Positions 27,122 through 35,690 of a DNA stretch of 64,000 nucleotides are shown here, one piece after another. Both the position numbers and the translations under genes were made by a program. Where the stretch lies: assembly GCF_013116745.1 (NCBI RefSeq), contig NZ_JABFOE010000012.1:62001-126000 (forward strand), given 5' to 3'. The notes under the pieces are model-generated. The model made no database searches and was not told where the DNA came from. It worked only from the letters and a program-made list of their open reading frames with translations. The DNA comes from Arthrobacter sp. 260 (GTDB lineage: Bacteria; Actinomycetota; Actinomycetes; Actinomycetales; Micrococcaceae). Position 1 is the first letter of the stretch, and the number at the start of each line of letters is the position of its first letter.

Positions 27122-28710
27122 GCTGGTTCTCCTGCTGTTGGTGGGGCTACTGATGGTGCTGCCATGAGGGATTCGCCCTCTGGTGCGTCATGCCAGCGCT
27201 TATTCGTGTCGTTGAGCAGTGCCTCAGTTTTCGTCAGTCCAATGTGGACGGGGATGCCGGGACGTCCACCTACTTTAATGAGGAACTTTCCCCGCCCGGG
27301 CGGTTCAACGTCGATGCCGCGTGAGTCCCACGCGGGCGGGTCTTGCCAGGACACGAGTTTCTGCTGTTCTTGCCGGGAGAGTGGAATCGCTTTGGTTAGC
27401 AACGCCATTTCTGAGGCGGGTAAGCCACCACAGATGACCATGCCCGAGCGCTCCACGAACCCTTGGGCTTTCATCCGATCTTCTTCCGCAGGCAGGGCCA
27501 GCAGGTCGCTCATGGTGTGGGAGATCATCACTTGTCCCACACCGACAGAGCGGTTCAAGCGGGTGAGTGCGTCTACCCGGTCCACCATGCCTTTACCGGC
27601 CCGCAGCGCCCGCCACAGCTCATCCAGAACCACGAAGTAGTGACGGCACGGCTCCAAGCCTGCGTCCGCGAGAGCGTTCGCGACGTTGACGGTACCGAAG
27701 CCGTAGGACCAGCACGCCAGCAGCACAGCGGCTTGGAGATCCGTTTCTGTTTCGTCGATGGAGGACACATCGAACACCACAGCCCGGTCACGCTGCATTG
27801 GGTTAGTGGTGTGCTGGGAGAAGATCTCGCCGAGCTTGCCGCCACCGGTGAGGCCTAGCAGGGTTGCTTCCAGCGCCCGCGTTTCAGCCTGGTAAACCTC
27901 CCAGTCGCCACGGTCGAGAGCGACTTGGCGCAGCTCATCCGGCCCAGTTTGGATGACTTCGAGCAGATCCCCCAGAATCGGGACACCTTCAAAGTGCTCA
28001 TCGAGCCACCGCAATCCACGGTCGAGAATTGTTTGTTCCTGATCGGTCGGCGGCTGATTCCGGCTGATCGTAATGAGCGCGACGACCATGTTGAGGCGCC
28101 GCCCGTGAGCGTCAGCCCGGACCCGCACGGCAGCTTCCTCGTGGCCTTGGCCTTCGAGGAGCTGCGCGACTTCAATAGCTTGCCCGGGGTCGAGGATGTT
28201 CAAGTATCCGCGGCCTCGGCCGAGAGAGATTACTTGCCCGCCGGCAGCTTTCACCAGGTCAACGTGTTCGCCCTTCAAATCCCCGAGAACCAAGGGGTTA
28301 GTGCCCTGTCCGGCGAGGCCGAGCATCATCCGGCGGACCAGCGTGGACTTCCCCAGCCCCGGCTTGCCGAGGATGAACGCTGATGGGTTAGAGATCAGTC
28401 CGGCCCGCTGGAACCAGCTGATCGGATCGCAGCAGACCGTGGCCTGGGTTTCTTCATGCCGCCCGATCGGGACACCGATCATGGGTGAGGACGTGCCTGA
28501 TGAGAACGGCCACAGCCCGCAGACCTGCACGGTGGTCCCCCGGTACTCGCGTACCGAGGGAACCAGGGCCGCAGCGCCGCCGCCACGGCCACGCCAACCA
28601 CGAGCGCCGGGTATCTTTTCCCGGATGACCGTGGGTTTCTTTTCCTTCTTTGTTTTCGGCTCTACTGGGGCCGTGTGGGTTCTGCTTTTTTGGACCTTCA
28701 TGCGCGCCAT
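27118..28710 (-). CDS. VirB4/TraC-like conjugation ATPase
   Basis: A 530-aa protein. A basic N-terminus (KSRTHTAPVEPKTKKEKK) precedes a RecA-like ATPase: Walker A FILGKPGLGKSTLVRR near residue 120, then LGDLKGEHVDLV, and Walker B HYFVVLDELWRAL near residue 365, followed by NRSVGVGQVMISHTMSDLLAL. This is the architecture of the SCO6881-neighbour ATPases that stand in for VirB4 in actinobacterial conjugation. It would energise assembly or translocation at the inner face of the membrane. It begins directly after the stop of the SCO6880-type gene and overlaps the following membrane-protein gene. Confidence 0.9.
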   Translation of the reverse strand: MARMKVQKSRTHTAPVEPKTKKEKKPTVIREKIPGARGWRGRGGGAAALVPSVREYRGTTVQVCGLWPFSSGTSSPMIGVPIGRHEETQATVCCDPISWFQRAGLISNPSAFILGKPGLGKSTLVRRMMLGLAGQGTNPLVLGDLKGEHVDLVKAAGGQVISLGRGRGYLNILDPGQAIEVAQLLEGQGHEEAAVRVRADAHGRRLNMVVALITISRNQPPTDQEQTILDRGLRWLDEHFEGVPILGDLLEVIQTGPDELRQVALDRGDWEVYQAETRALEATLLGLTGGGKLGEIFSQHTTNPMQRDRAVVFDVSSIDETETDLQAAVLLACWSYGFGTVNVANALADAGLEPCRHYFVVLDELWRALRAGKGMVDRVDALTRLNRSVGVGQVMISHTMSDLLALPAEEDRMKAQGFVERSGMVICGGLPASEMALLTKAIPLSRQEQQKLVSWQDPPAWDSRGIDVEPPGRGKFLIKVGGRPGIPVHIGLTKTEALLNDTNKRWHDAPEGESLMAAPSVAPPTAGEPA

Positions 28711-30228
28711 TTAGAGCGCCTCCCTGATTTCTGAGGGCAACAGGACGTGCTTAGGCAGTACCAACCCAATCGGCAGGGACGCAGCGAACGCCGTATCTTG
28801 GCTTCCGTAAGCACGGCGCAACAGCAGCCGCGCTGCACCGGAGGTTTGTTCAATCGCGGCCACCGCATCCGGTAGCCGGTCCTGACCGTTGACCGTGGCC
28901 GTGACGACCAGGCCGAAGTTCACCAGCCCGGCCCCTTGGGCTTCTTCCGACGCGGTTTGAGCAGCTGACCGGGCATCGACTAGGGCACGAGCTGAGGGCC
29001 GGTTCCCGGAGGTAATGCGAACGTTGGCATTGTTCTGATCGCGTTCGACCAGCTGCGCGGCGCGCGCTGAGTCCATTGGACGGTAGAGCAGGGTCACTCG
29101 TTTACGGTCCACATCACCATGCGGGGCCAGGAGTTTAGAGAGCACGTCGGCGTGGACAGATCCACGCGGGGCACACGTCATCGTCCACGACGCCGAGTAA
29201 GCGCCTTCGTGGCGGTAGCTGTCCCAGTTTGTTTGTGCACCAGAGGGGCCGACCTCGTCCCAGGTGAGTTCTACCGGGTGCCCGGCTGCGTGAGCCTCGT
29301 CAATGACCAGGGCGGCGGGAGGATCGTAGGCGACCCGGACGACCTCGCAGAGTTCCTGTGCAGCCATGGGCCGGGCAATGCCTGCGCCGGTGGATTGGAG
29401 TCGCTGAGACAGTCCAGGGAGGCGTGAGGCGAGATCTTTGGCGACTTCCTCAGGTTCGCGTTTCCGAGAACCGGAGCGCATGTTGGCGTTGAAGGTGAGA
29501 GTGATCCACGCCCGAACCGTGGCGGAGCCTTCCGGGTAGGTTCGGATGACCTCGCGCAGCATTTCTTTGGCAATCTCTGGCGCGTTCTCGTCAATGTTCA
29601 TTTCGACTTCATTGCGCAGCCGGTACCCCGAATCGGGGGCCGTCTCAATGGTCACGGAGGCCGCTTCAATGCCGGCCTCATCACCCAACGCGGAGATCCA
29701 GCCGCCCCAGTTCGACACCCAGGCGTCTACCTGTTCAGGATCGACCAGTGAAGCGCCGTCCGGTTCGGTGGAAAAGATCACTGTGTAGTGGCTGGTGGTC
29801 GGCATATGGAGCATGGCGAATGGGCGATTGTAGGAGTCCTGAAACTCGTACAGCCGCGACTTCGCGGCAATGCCGGGCAGTTGGAACATGCCCCATGCGG
29901 TGACGCCGAGAGGCCCGGAACGGTAAAGGTTTGTACCCTTGCGGCGGGAGCGTTTGAACGCCGCCCGACCGCCAGCCCGGTCTACCACTGTCATGCCGTG
30001 CTTGTCCTTGATGGTGAGCAAGAGCAGGCCGATGCCAAAGACGCCCATCACGCCGAGGCCGACAAAGAGGTTCCAGATAGCGAAGGAAATGATGCCAAAA
30101 ACCAGGCCGACAAGGATCAGGCCAGTGCCGATAGCACCGAAGTTCCCTAGCCCGGCTGAGCGGGGAACCCGCCAGTTTCCGTAGGTCGGTTGCTTGTAAT
30201 CACTGACTGTTGCTGCCACTTGGACCAT
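28711..30228 (-). CDS. SCO6880-family conjugation protein
   Basis: A 505-aa protein with two N-terminal membrane helices (about residues 27-75, FGAIGTGLILVGLVFGIISFAIW and VMGVFGIGLLLLTI) and a long cytoplasmic domain. Features typical of the SCO6880 family are KHGMTVVDRAGGRAAFKRSRRKG, then YRSGPLGVTAWGMFQLPG and YNRPFAMLHMP. The family is a VirB3/VirB4-N-terminus-like component encoded just before the ATPase in actinobacterial type IV-like secretion operons. ATG 30228 overlaps the end of the TrbL-like gene by 29 bases; the GTG at 30219 with GGGGA eight bases upstream is an alternative start. Confidence 0.85.
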   Translation of the reverse strand: MVQVAATVSDYKQPTYGNWRVPRSAGLGNFGAIGTGLILVGLVFGIISFAIWNLFVGLGVMGVFGIGLLLLTIKDKHGMTVVDRAGGRAAFKRSRRKGTNLYRSGPLGVTAWGMFQLPGIAAKSRLYEFQDSYNRPFAMLHMPTTSHYTVIFSTEPDGASLVDPEQVDAWVSNWGGWISALGDEAGIEAASVTIETAPDSGYRLRNEVEMNIDENAPEIAKEMLREVIRTYPEGSATVRAWITLTFNANMRSGSRKREPEEVAKDLASRLPGLSQRLQSTGAGIARPMAAQELCEVVRVAYDPPAALVIDEAHAAGHPVELTWDEVGPSGAQTNWDSYRHEGAYSASWTMTCAPRGSVHADVLSKLLAPHGDVDRKRVTLLYRPMDSARAAQLVERDQNNANVRITSGNRPSARALVDARSAAQTASEEAQGAGLVNFGLVVTATVNGQDRLPDAVAAIEQTSGAARLLLRRAYGSQDTAFAASLPIGLVLPKHVLLPSEIREAL

Positions 30229-31672
30229 CCCCTGCTGCTTCCTCTGACACCTGTTTTACTGCCTGTACGCCCTTGGACGCGGGTGCGACCGCCGCACCGG
30301 CAGCCGCACCCGCCGGGCCTGCCGCAGCGCCAACCCTCGCGCCCGCTGCTGCACCGGAAGCGCCGCCACCGACTGCCGCCCCACCGCCGCTAGCGGCTGC
30401 ACCGCCCCCGGAAGGACCACCAGCTGGGGAACCGCTGCTGCCCCCGCTAGATGCTGGAGCGCCGCCTCCACCGCCGGCTGCTTTATTTGCGCCGCTAGAG
30501 GCTGCTGCTGCCAGAGCTGGGACGCCCCCGGTTGCGCTACCGGCTTTACCGCCGCCGGTTGCTCCAGGAGTAGGCGCAGCTCCACCGGAACTGTTACCCG
30601 AGGTCGAGCTGCCCGAGGGAGAGGACTTGCTGCCACCGCCCCCGCCACCGCTGCCAGAACCGCCGCCTGAACTGCTGCTAGCTGGGGTGGGAGAAGCACT
30701 GCCGCTCCCACGTCCTGCTGCACCCAGTGATCTAGCGCCGGAAGGCATAGCGGCCATGGCCGCTGCACCCGCTCCCGCCGCCATGCCGCCACCGCCGCCG
30801 CTAGCGACCGCTCCCACCATGGGAGTCACGAACCGCAGCAAAGCTGGTAGGGCGAACAACGCGACTACCATCAGCGCGAGGCCGGTAATGGAGTTCAAAA
30901 TGCCCGTAAAACCGGACATTTCGCCGCCGCTGACTAGGCGGAAAGCTACCGCGTACACAATGGCCGCAGCAGGTTTGTAGAGGATGAAAGCAAGAGTCCA
31001 GGCAATGGTTTTCTGGAACCACTGCTTGCCCATTTCGGTATTGGTGAAAGCTGCTGTAGTCGGCAAGATCCCGGCCAACACCACGAGCATTCCGCTCCGG
31101 ACGACCATCAAAACGATTTGTACTATCGAAGTGACGATCCCGATCAGACCCAAGATGATCACCATGAAAATGGCGGTATCTGCTTGCCCGGTGATCAACA
31201 TTCCTTGAATAGCGTTAGCGAAACCGTCCCCATCTGTGGCCTGGTCGATAATCCACGACGAGAAGCCGTCCGAGGCAATGATGAGGAACGCGATCACGGC
31301 CAAACCCATGCCTGAAACAAGGGTCAAAGTCAGCAGCGAGCGGACCAGCTCACGAACGTGTGAACCACGCTGTTCCCAGACTATGCGGGTACCACCGACG
31401 ATGACACCGAGAACGGCTAGGGCAGCGGTCCAGTACCAAAGACCACTTTGTAGGAAAGCGACGGTAGGTGAGGCACTGCCATCGGCCATGGTGAGATTGC
31501 TGGTTGGCATGTCCACCCAAAAGGTAGCCAGCGTTAGGACGATCTGCGCCATTGCATCGGAGATAGCCGCCGCGAGATCTTCAATCGCTCCGCCAACTGC
31601 TCCGCCGACAAAATCACCGACGCCCTCACGAAGCTTGCAGGGCCCGTCCCACCATGCGCACTCTTCTTCCAT
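30200..31672 (-). CDS. TrbL/VirB6-like polytopic conjugation protein
   Basis: Started at ATG 31672, one base after the stop of the upstream gene (TGAG-ATG context), giving 490 aa. About residues 1-300 contain an amphipathic N-terminus (CAWWDGPCKLREGVGDFVGGAVGG) and some six membrane helices, the pattern of TrbL/VirB6 channel proteins. The remaining ~190 residues are an almost pure Gly/Ala/Ser/Pro low-complexity tail, as in other actinobacterial members. It would form the inner-membrane pore of the transfer apparatus. The GC-skewed tail produces several long spurious frames on the other strand. Confidence 0.85.
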   Translation of the reverse strand: MEEECAWWDGPCKLREGVGDFVGGAVGGAIEDLAAAISDAMAQIVLTLATFWVDMPTSNLTMADGSASPTVAFLQSGLWYWTAALAVLGVIVGGTRIVWEQRGSHVRELVRSLLTLTLVSGMGLAVIAFLIIASDGFSSWIIDQATDGDGFANAIQGMLITGQADTAIFMVIILGLIGIVTSIVQIVLMVVRSGMLVVLAGILPTTAAFTNTEMGKQWFQKTIAWTLAFILYKPAAAIVYAVAFRLVSGGEMSGFTGILNSITGLALMVVALFALPALLRFVTPMVGAVASGGGGGMAAGAGAAAMAAMPSGARSLGAAGRGSGSASPTPASSSSGGGSGSGGGGGGSKSSPSGSSTSGNSSGGAAPTPGATGGGKAGSATGGVPALAAAASSGANKAAGGGGGAPASSGGSSGSPAGGPSGGGAAASGGGAAVGGGASGAAAGARVGAAAGPAGAAAGAAVAPASKGVQAVKQVSEEAAGDGPSGSNSQ

Positions 31673-31673
31673 C

Positions 31674-32423
31674 TCAGATCCCGCTCCATGAAATGAAGTC
31701 TGATAGATCGTTGAGCTGCCGTGGTTCTGGGGCCCCGCTCTGTTCAATAAGGAGCTTCCAATCTCCTTGTCCCCAAACCAACGGCAGGGTTATTGACCCC
31801 ACCGACCCGTTCTCAACTTGGAAAGCGAGTGTGACCGTTGCGTTGGTTTCTGAGTAACGGTCGAGCTGGAAACCTTGAATCTGGAAAGACTCGTCGTTAG
31901 TGCCCGGGGAGTTTTGAACTTCTGCGGTTAGCGCTTCGAGTGCTTCATCTCGTGCTTCGCTATCTGCCACCAACTTTTCATAGAGATCCACTGGATCGCC
32001 GGCAATCATGGTGGCGAAGATATTAGAGGCGGCGTACAGGGCACCTGTCGGCGTCTGGGCAAAGCAGGTACGGATCCCGCTCTCGTCAACTACGCCCGGC
32101 CCGGCGGTATCGGGAGCTTCTGGAACAGCCATAGTTCCGAGTAGTTCCCAGTCACTTTCGGGCGCAGCGCCAAGGGCTGTGTCCTCGCTTGCTGGTAGCC
32201 CGCAGATACTTTCCTCAGCCCCGGCGGCCGTCGCTGACGGGGCTGAGGTTGTTTCAGTGCTGGTTGGTTCGGTTAAACCGGCGTCTGGTTCGTCCCCTCC
32301 GCGAGGGATGAAAGCAATAACGATCACTGCCGCTATCAGCGCGAGCACTAGCGCTGCGGAAATGATGAAGCCGGGCCGGGTGAAAGGGTTTCGGTGGTTC
32401 TCGTCGGGTGATACGTCACTCAT
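31674..32423 (-). CDS. Membrane-anchored extracytoplasmic protein, VirB8-position conjugation component
   Basis: A 249-aa protein with a cytoplasmic N-terminus of ~18 residues, one membrane helix (IISAALVLALIAAVIVIAFI), a Pro/Thr/Ser-rich linker (residues ~45-72) and a globular outer domain with two Cys (ESICGLPAS and IRTCFAQ). The outer part, ending VTLAFQVENGSVGSITLPLVWGQGDWKLL, resembles the NTF2-like or DUF8175-type fold seen at this position in actinobacterial conjugation operons, analogous to VirB8/TcpC. The order between the pilin-like and TrbL-like genes supports a structural role in the channel. The family name is inferred from architecture. Confidence 0.7.
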   Translation of the reverse strand: MSDVSPDENHRNPFTRPGFIISAALVLALIAAVIVIAFIPRGGDEPDAGLTEPTSTETTSAPSATAAGAEESICGLPASEDTALGAAPESDWELLGTMAVPEAPDTAGPGVVDESGIRTCFAQTPTGALYAASNIFATMIAGDPVDLYEKLVADSEARDEALEALTAEVQNSPGTNDESFQIQGFQLDRYSETNATVTLAFQVENGSVGSITLPLVWGQGDWKLLIEQSGAPEPRQLNDLSDFISWSGI

Positions 32424-32444
32424 GGGTGATCTCCTGACCAGGGG

Positions 32445-32741
32445 TTAGACGAACGCGGTAACGAGTCCGGAAGCCCCGGCGACCACGACACAGCCAGCGA
32501 GGGTCCAGCCGAGCTTGGAGAGTCCTTCGCCGCCTTCGCCGCGTCGGACCTGGATCATCATTGTGATACCGGCGATGATGACGCCAAGAACGCCCAGGGC
32601 GAGGGCGATCCATGCGGCCCAACTGAGGATCGTGAGCAACCCTTCGGAGCCGGGAGGGGCCTCGCCGCCACCAGGGTTAGGGATCGTCGCTAGTACGTCT
32701 ACAGCTTTGATTTGGAGGCTGAGAGCTGCTGAGTGAAGCAT
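32445..32741 (-). CDS. Small two-helix protein, VirB2/TrbC pilin-like
   Basis: A 98-aa protein with GAAAGG before ATG 32741. After a ~38-residue N-terminal part that could be a signal region (ALSLQIKAVDVLATIPNPG), two membrane helices (LTILSWAAWIALALGVLGVIIAGITMMI and LGWTLAGCVVVAGASGLVTAFV) are separated by a short charged loop (QVRRGEGGEG). Size and topology match VirB2/TrbC-like pilins and similar small subunits of actinobacterial conjugation machines. Function is inferred from topology and position. Confidence 0.65.
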   Translation of the reverse strand: MLHSAALSLQIKAVDVLATIPNPGGGEAPPGSEGLLTILSWAAWIALALGVLGVIIAGITMMIQVRRGEGGEGLSKLGWTLAGCVVVAGASGLVTAFV

Positions 32742-32780
32742 GGTGGACCTTTCAATGAGAGGCGTCGCTGCTGCCCTGGT

Positions 32781-33377
32781 TTAGGGCAGTAGCGAATTGA
32801 TTTCGGTAACGAATTTGCGGGTTTCGCGTGGCAGTTGTTCTGGTGACACGTCGCCTGTCCGCCAGGCGTCTACCCATGGCAGATGCCATGAGCGTGGTGC
32901 TCCCCCGGCGACGATGGTTTCAAAGTCGCGCAATTCTTTCGGGAGCTTTCCCGGAGCGTCAGCTAAGACAGCCAGCCCCAGGAGATTCACCTCCGGAGCT
33001 TTCGGAGCCGCCCACTCAATGAGTGCTCGCTGAGCTGATTCCAGCCCGTTCATATTGGATCGGCAGACCAGCAGAACACGGGGAGGCATCCCCGCATTCT
33101 CGAATGCTGGCCAGGTGTGCTGCGTAGAGCGGGACCCGTCGATCAAGCGCGTTACCGTGCTTTCTCCCGCTCCCCCATGCACACCCACGACCCATAACGT
33201 GGCAGAACCGGACACGTACCGCCAAGGAAGCCGGTCAGCTGCGTCAGGTTCAGGGATCCCCTTCTGGGGTGTTGCAGCACCGGTCAGGGGTGGGACCATA
33301 GCTGCAGGGGTAGGTATGACGTCTGGTTTACTAGACGTCGGGTGTATCGAAGCGATCCAAGGATTACTCACGAACAT
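32781..33377 (-). CDS. DUF6668-like P-loop protein, first gene of conjugation operon
   Basis: A protein of about 198 aa. A Pro-rich N-terminus is followed by LWVVGVHGGAGESTVTRLIDG, a phosphate-binding-loop-like motif of the GGxGKST type with Glu in place of Lys. Later sequence includes RVLLVCRSNMNGLESAQRALIEW and LLGLAVLADAPGKLPKEL, as in the DUF6668 family of actinobacterial mobile elements (MinD-related). The Lys-to-Glu change suggests altered or lost ATP hydrolysis. ATG 33377, GTG 33380 and GTG 33368 are all possible starts; none has a ribosome binding site, so translation may be leaderless. It faces the divergent PAP2 gene. Confidence 0.7.
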   Translation of the reverse strand: MFVSNPWIASIHPTSSKPDVIPTPAAMVPPLTGAATPQKGIPEPDAADRLPWRYVSGSATLWVVGVHGGAGESTVTRLIDGSRSTQHTWPAFENAGMPPRVLLVCRSNMNGLESAQRALIEWAAPKAPEVNLLGLAVLADAPGKLPKELRDFETIVAGGAPRSWHLPWVDAWRTGDVSPEQLPRETRKFVTEINSLLP

Positions 33378-33458
33378 CACAATATCAAGCTTTTGTGAAC
33401 TAAGTGAGTACCTGAGGTGAGTTAGCTAATCGTTGCTACAAGAGTTGGACAGGATGGG

Positions 33459-34079
33459 ATGGAGGATATGACCTCTCCCGAAACGACGTCACAACATCAG
33501 AGCTTTCTTGACCGGCCGGCGCGGGTTATCAGTGAAATTTTCGCCCCAGTCGTTTTGGTGGCCACCCTGATTCTGGTGAGCAGTTTCATCCCTGATGGGT
33601 TCATGGCCGGATTGCCTTTCGCCTTGGTGGCGGTTTTCTTTATTGCTGTGCTGCCGTTCGCGGTGGTCATGGTTTTGACTCGGAAGGGCAGGCTTACGGA
33701 CCATCACATCAGCCGGCGTACCCAGCGGGCACCCGTGCTGGGAGGAGCTATAGCTTCGGTGTTGGTCGGATTATGGGTTCTTTCCGCGATGGGCGCACCG
33801 GCTGGGTTGATGGCCATGATTGTCAGTGTTTTGCTGGGAATCATCGTGGTGTTAGTGGTCAACCTGGGTTGGAAACTCTCCGCGCACACAGCGGTCGCCG
33901 TGTTCTTTGCCGCGGCCATGGTGTTTTACTTCGGCCCTTGGTGCCTGCTTGCAATGCTCGTACCTGGTTCAGTGGGATGGTCTCGAGTCCATCTAGGAGC
34001 ACACACGGTAGCCCAGGTGCTCGCAGGTGCAGCCGTGGGATTGCTGATCGGTTATGGTTTCGCTCAATTAGCCCCGTAA
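33459..34079 (+). CDS. PAP2-family membrane phosphatase-like protein
   Basis: A 206-aa protein with about six helices; ATG 33459 follows AGGATGGG. Late motifs fit the PAP2 superfamily in reduced form: KLSAHTAV for the PSGH motif and SRVHLGAHTVAQVLAGAAVG for SRxxxxxHxxxD, where the final Asp is replaced. The first KxxxxxxRP motif is not evident. PAP2 proteins dephosphorylate lipid phosphates such as undecaprenyl pyrophosphate; the altered motifs make activity doubtful. It is transcribed away from the conjugation operon. Confidence 0.65.
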   Translation: MEDMTSPETTSQHQSFLDRPARVISEIFAPVVLVATLILVSSFIPDGFMAGLPFALVAVFFIAVLPFAVVMVLTRKGRLTDHHISRRTQRAPVLGGAIASVLVGLWVLSAMGAPAGLMAMIVSVLLGIIVVLVVNLGWKLSAHTAVAVFFAAAMVFYFGPWCLLAMLVPGSVGWSRVHLGAHTVAQVLAGAAVGLLIGYGFAQLAP

Positions 34080-34115
34080 TCAGGCTGCACTAGTCCGGCG
34101 GGTCTGACTGCTGCA

Positions 34116-34844
34116 CTAGTGGGACGTGGTGATGAGGGCCTTTTCTTTTTTGGCGTAGTGGCGTTTTGATGCCCACGTAATGGTCGGTGCCAGGGCAACG
34201 AGTATCAGGGCCGTGTAGACGGTGGCATCGACGGCCACTTCAACATTGATCCAAATGTCCGTCAGGAGGAGGGCTGGAAGAACTGATACCAGTGCGAACC
34301 CAGTGGCGAATAACGTTGAAGCGACGCGCAAGACGGGAAGCGCTGAGCTATCTAGTGCTGCTTTGAACGTCCACGGCACTAGAAGCATGGCGATGAAGGC
34401 CGGGTAGAGGCGACTGGCCAGCCGGTATAGCTCCACCCAGGATTGATCGGCATAGGAATTGAGTCCCATGGAGGACACGGGCACGTCGGCGACCCAGAAC
34501 ATGACAATCATGGCCAGAGAGGTCCCGAGGAAAACCCGACGCCCCCAAGCCCCGGTAATGACGTCGCGGACCGGCTTGCAAGCGAGGGCATCAGCGACAC
34601 GAAGCCCCACGAGGATAAAAGCCACGTTCAGGGTGAGCCGTGAAATGAGGTTGGCGGCGTTGACCCCACCAAGTGCTTCATCGACGGGAAGGTAAACCGC
34701 CGGGATGGCCAGAGCCAGGACGACGCTGATCAGCAGAAACGTCGCTAGGGTGGCTCGGTTCTGACCCTTCAAGGCCGCAGGGACACGAAGCGCAGCCAGA
34801 GTGAGGCACAGGGCAAGGAGGGCTATGGGGATTAGTTCAGTCAT
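34116..34844 (-). CDS. Seven-helix membrane protein, uncharacterised, paired with HTH regulator
   Basis: A 242-aa protein with about seven hydrophobic helices starting at ATG 34844; GGGAGA lies upstream and the start overlaps the regulator stop as ATGA. No catalytic motif was recognised. The arrangement of a DNA-binding regulator followed by a polytopic protein recalls the MAB_1171c-type putative transporters of actinobacteria, although this protein is shorter than those. It could be a membrane partner sensed or controlled by the regulator. Located between the PAP2 and the wall-hydrolase genes of the conjugation module. Confidence 0.5.
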   Translation of the reverse strand: MTELIPIALLALCLTLAALRVPAALKGQNRATLATFLLISVVLALAIPAVYLPVDEALGGVNAANLISRLTLNVAFILVGLRVADALACKPVRDVITGAWGRRVFLGTSLAMIVMFWVADVPVSSMGLNSYADQSWVELYRLASRLYPAFIAMLLVPWTFKAALDSSALPVLRVASTLFATGFALVSVLPALLLTDIWINVEVAVDATVYTALILVALAPTITWASKRHYAKKEKALITTSH

Positions 34845-35563
34845 CCCAGGTTCTCCCAATACTCCTTCGCTTGGTCCCGGTCGTGGGTTTTACCCCAGTA
34901 CTTTCTATTTTGTATGGCAAGTTTCTGGGTAGCAATGGAGAGAAGATCACTATCACTCTGTGCTTGTAATGCGTTGAGGCGAGCCTCCGGCGGCCAGTCA
35001 CCCTCCTGCTCAGTAAGTAGGCCAGTGACCACGAGCCCGCTAGCTAAGGACACTCCTGCGTACCGTGCGACGTCAATCGCAATGTCGGCGGGCAGGGTCC
35101 TTTTGAGCCTGGAGGAAAAGGTCGAGGTAGTGACACCAAGCCGAGTAGCCATGGCAGTGCGCAGATCCCCAGGATCAATGGCGTCTATCCATGCCCGCGT
35201 CGAGTCCGTGTGCGGGAAGGCCCTGAGATCACCGGGCATGAACGGTAACAACTCATCGGCGCGGACCAGAACTTCTCGCAGGATATCCAGGTAGTGGACT
35301 TGGCTAATCAGTTCAGCGTCCGTTGGCGGCTTGGTCCCTAGCGCAAGGTCTGTGTACTGCTCAAAGGAGGACAACTCCTCCAGTGCAGAGAATTCATAGG
35401 CGCGCGCTATTGCGACAACCGTTGCCTCAGATACTTTCCCTCGCACGATCTGCTGGTGCAGGGTGGTCCACTTGAGTCCTGTGGCCTGGGAGATCTCTCG
35501 CACGCTTCGCCCAGGAATCTTGGCATCAGACCACCGCTGAAACTCATGCGCGGTGATGGTCAT
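34841..35563 (-). CDS. Two-HTH DNA-binding regulator
   Basis: A 240-aa protein. Residues ~18-55 (SVREISQATGLKWTTLHQQIVRGKVSEATVVAIARAYE) form an XRE-like helix-turn-helix. A second similar motif occurs at about residues 131-165 (DLRTAMATRLGVTTSTFSSRLKR followed by PADIAIDVARYAG). Two such domains in one chain suggest binding of a paired operator or head-to-tail dimer. The start at 35563 lies 127 bases from the divergent wall-hydrolase gene, so this regulator could control both directions. The effector and targets are unknown. The 3' end overlaps the membrane-protein gene, giving a two-gene operon. Confidence 0.65.
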   Translation of the reverse strand: MTITAHEFQRWSDAKIPGRSVREISQATGLKWTTLHQQIVRGKVSEATVVAIARAYEFSALEELSSFEQYTDLALGTKPPTDAELISQVHYLDILREVLVRADELLPFMPGDLRAFPHTDSTRAWIDAIDPGDLRTAMATRLGVTTSTFSSRLKRTLPADIAIDVARYAGVSLASGLVVTGLLTEQEGDWPPEARLNALQAQSDSDLLSIATQKLAIQNRKYWGKTHDRDQAKEYWENLG

Positions 35564-35690
35564 GCCATGGGCCTTCCGGACGGGGATCTGACAGCTTCAG
35601 CCTACCCACCCACCATCTAGGCATTCACGAGATTCACGTTATGATAAAAACCGTAAAGATGTGAGTGCTGGTTGGTGACGATAGGTATGT

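Noticed and set aside
30210-30980. 256-codon Pro/Ala-rich plus-strand frame
   Set aside because: Antisense shadow of the Gly/Ala/Ser-rich tail of the TrbL-like protein.
32781-33377. Reading the DUF6668-like protein as a second ordinary ParA
   Set aside because: The loop GGAGEST has Glu where the ParA Lys is required and the rest lacks the ParA switch motifs.
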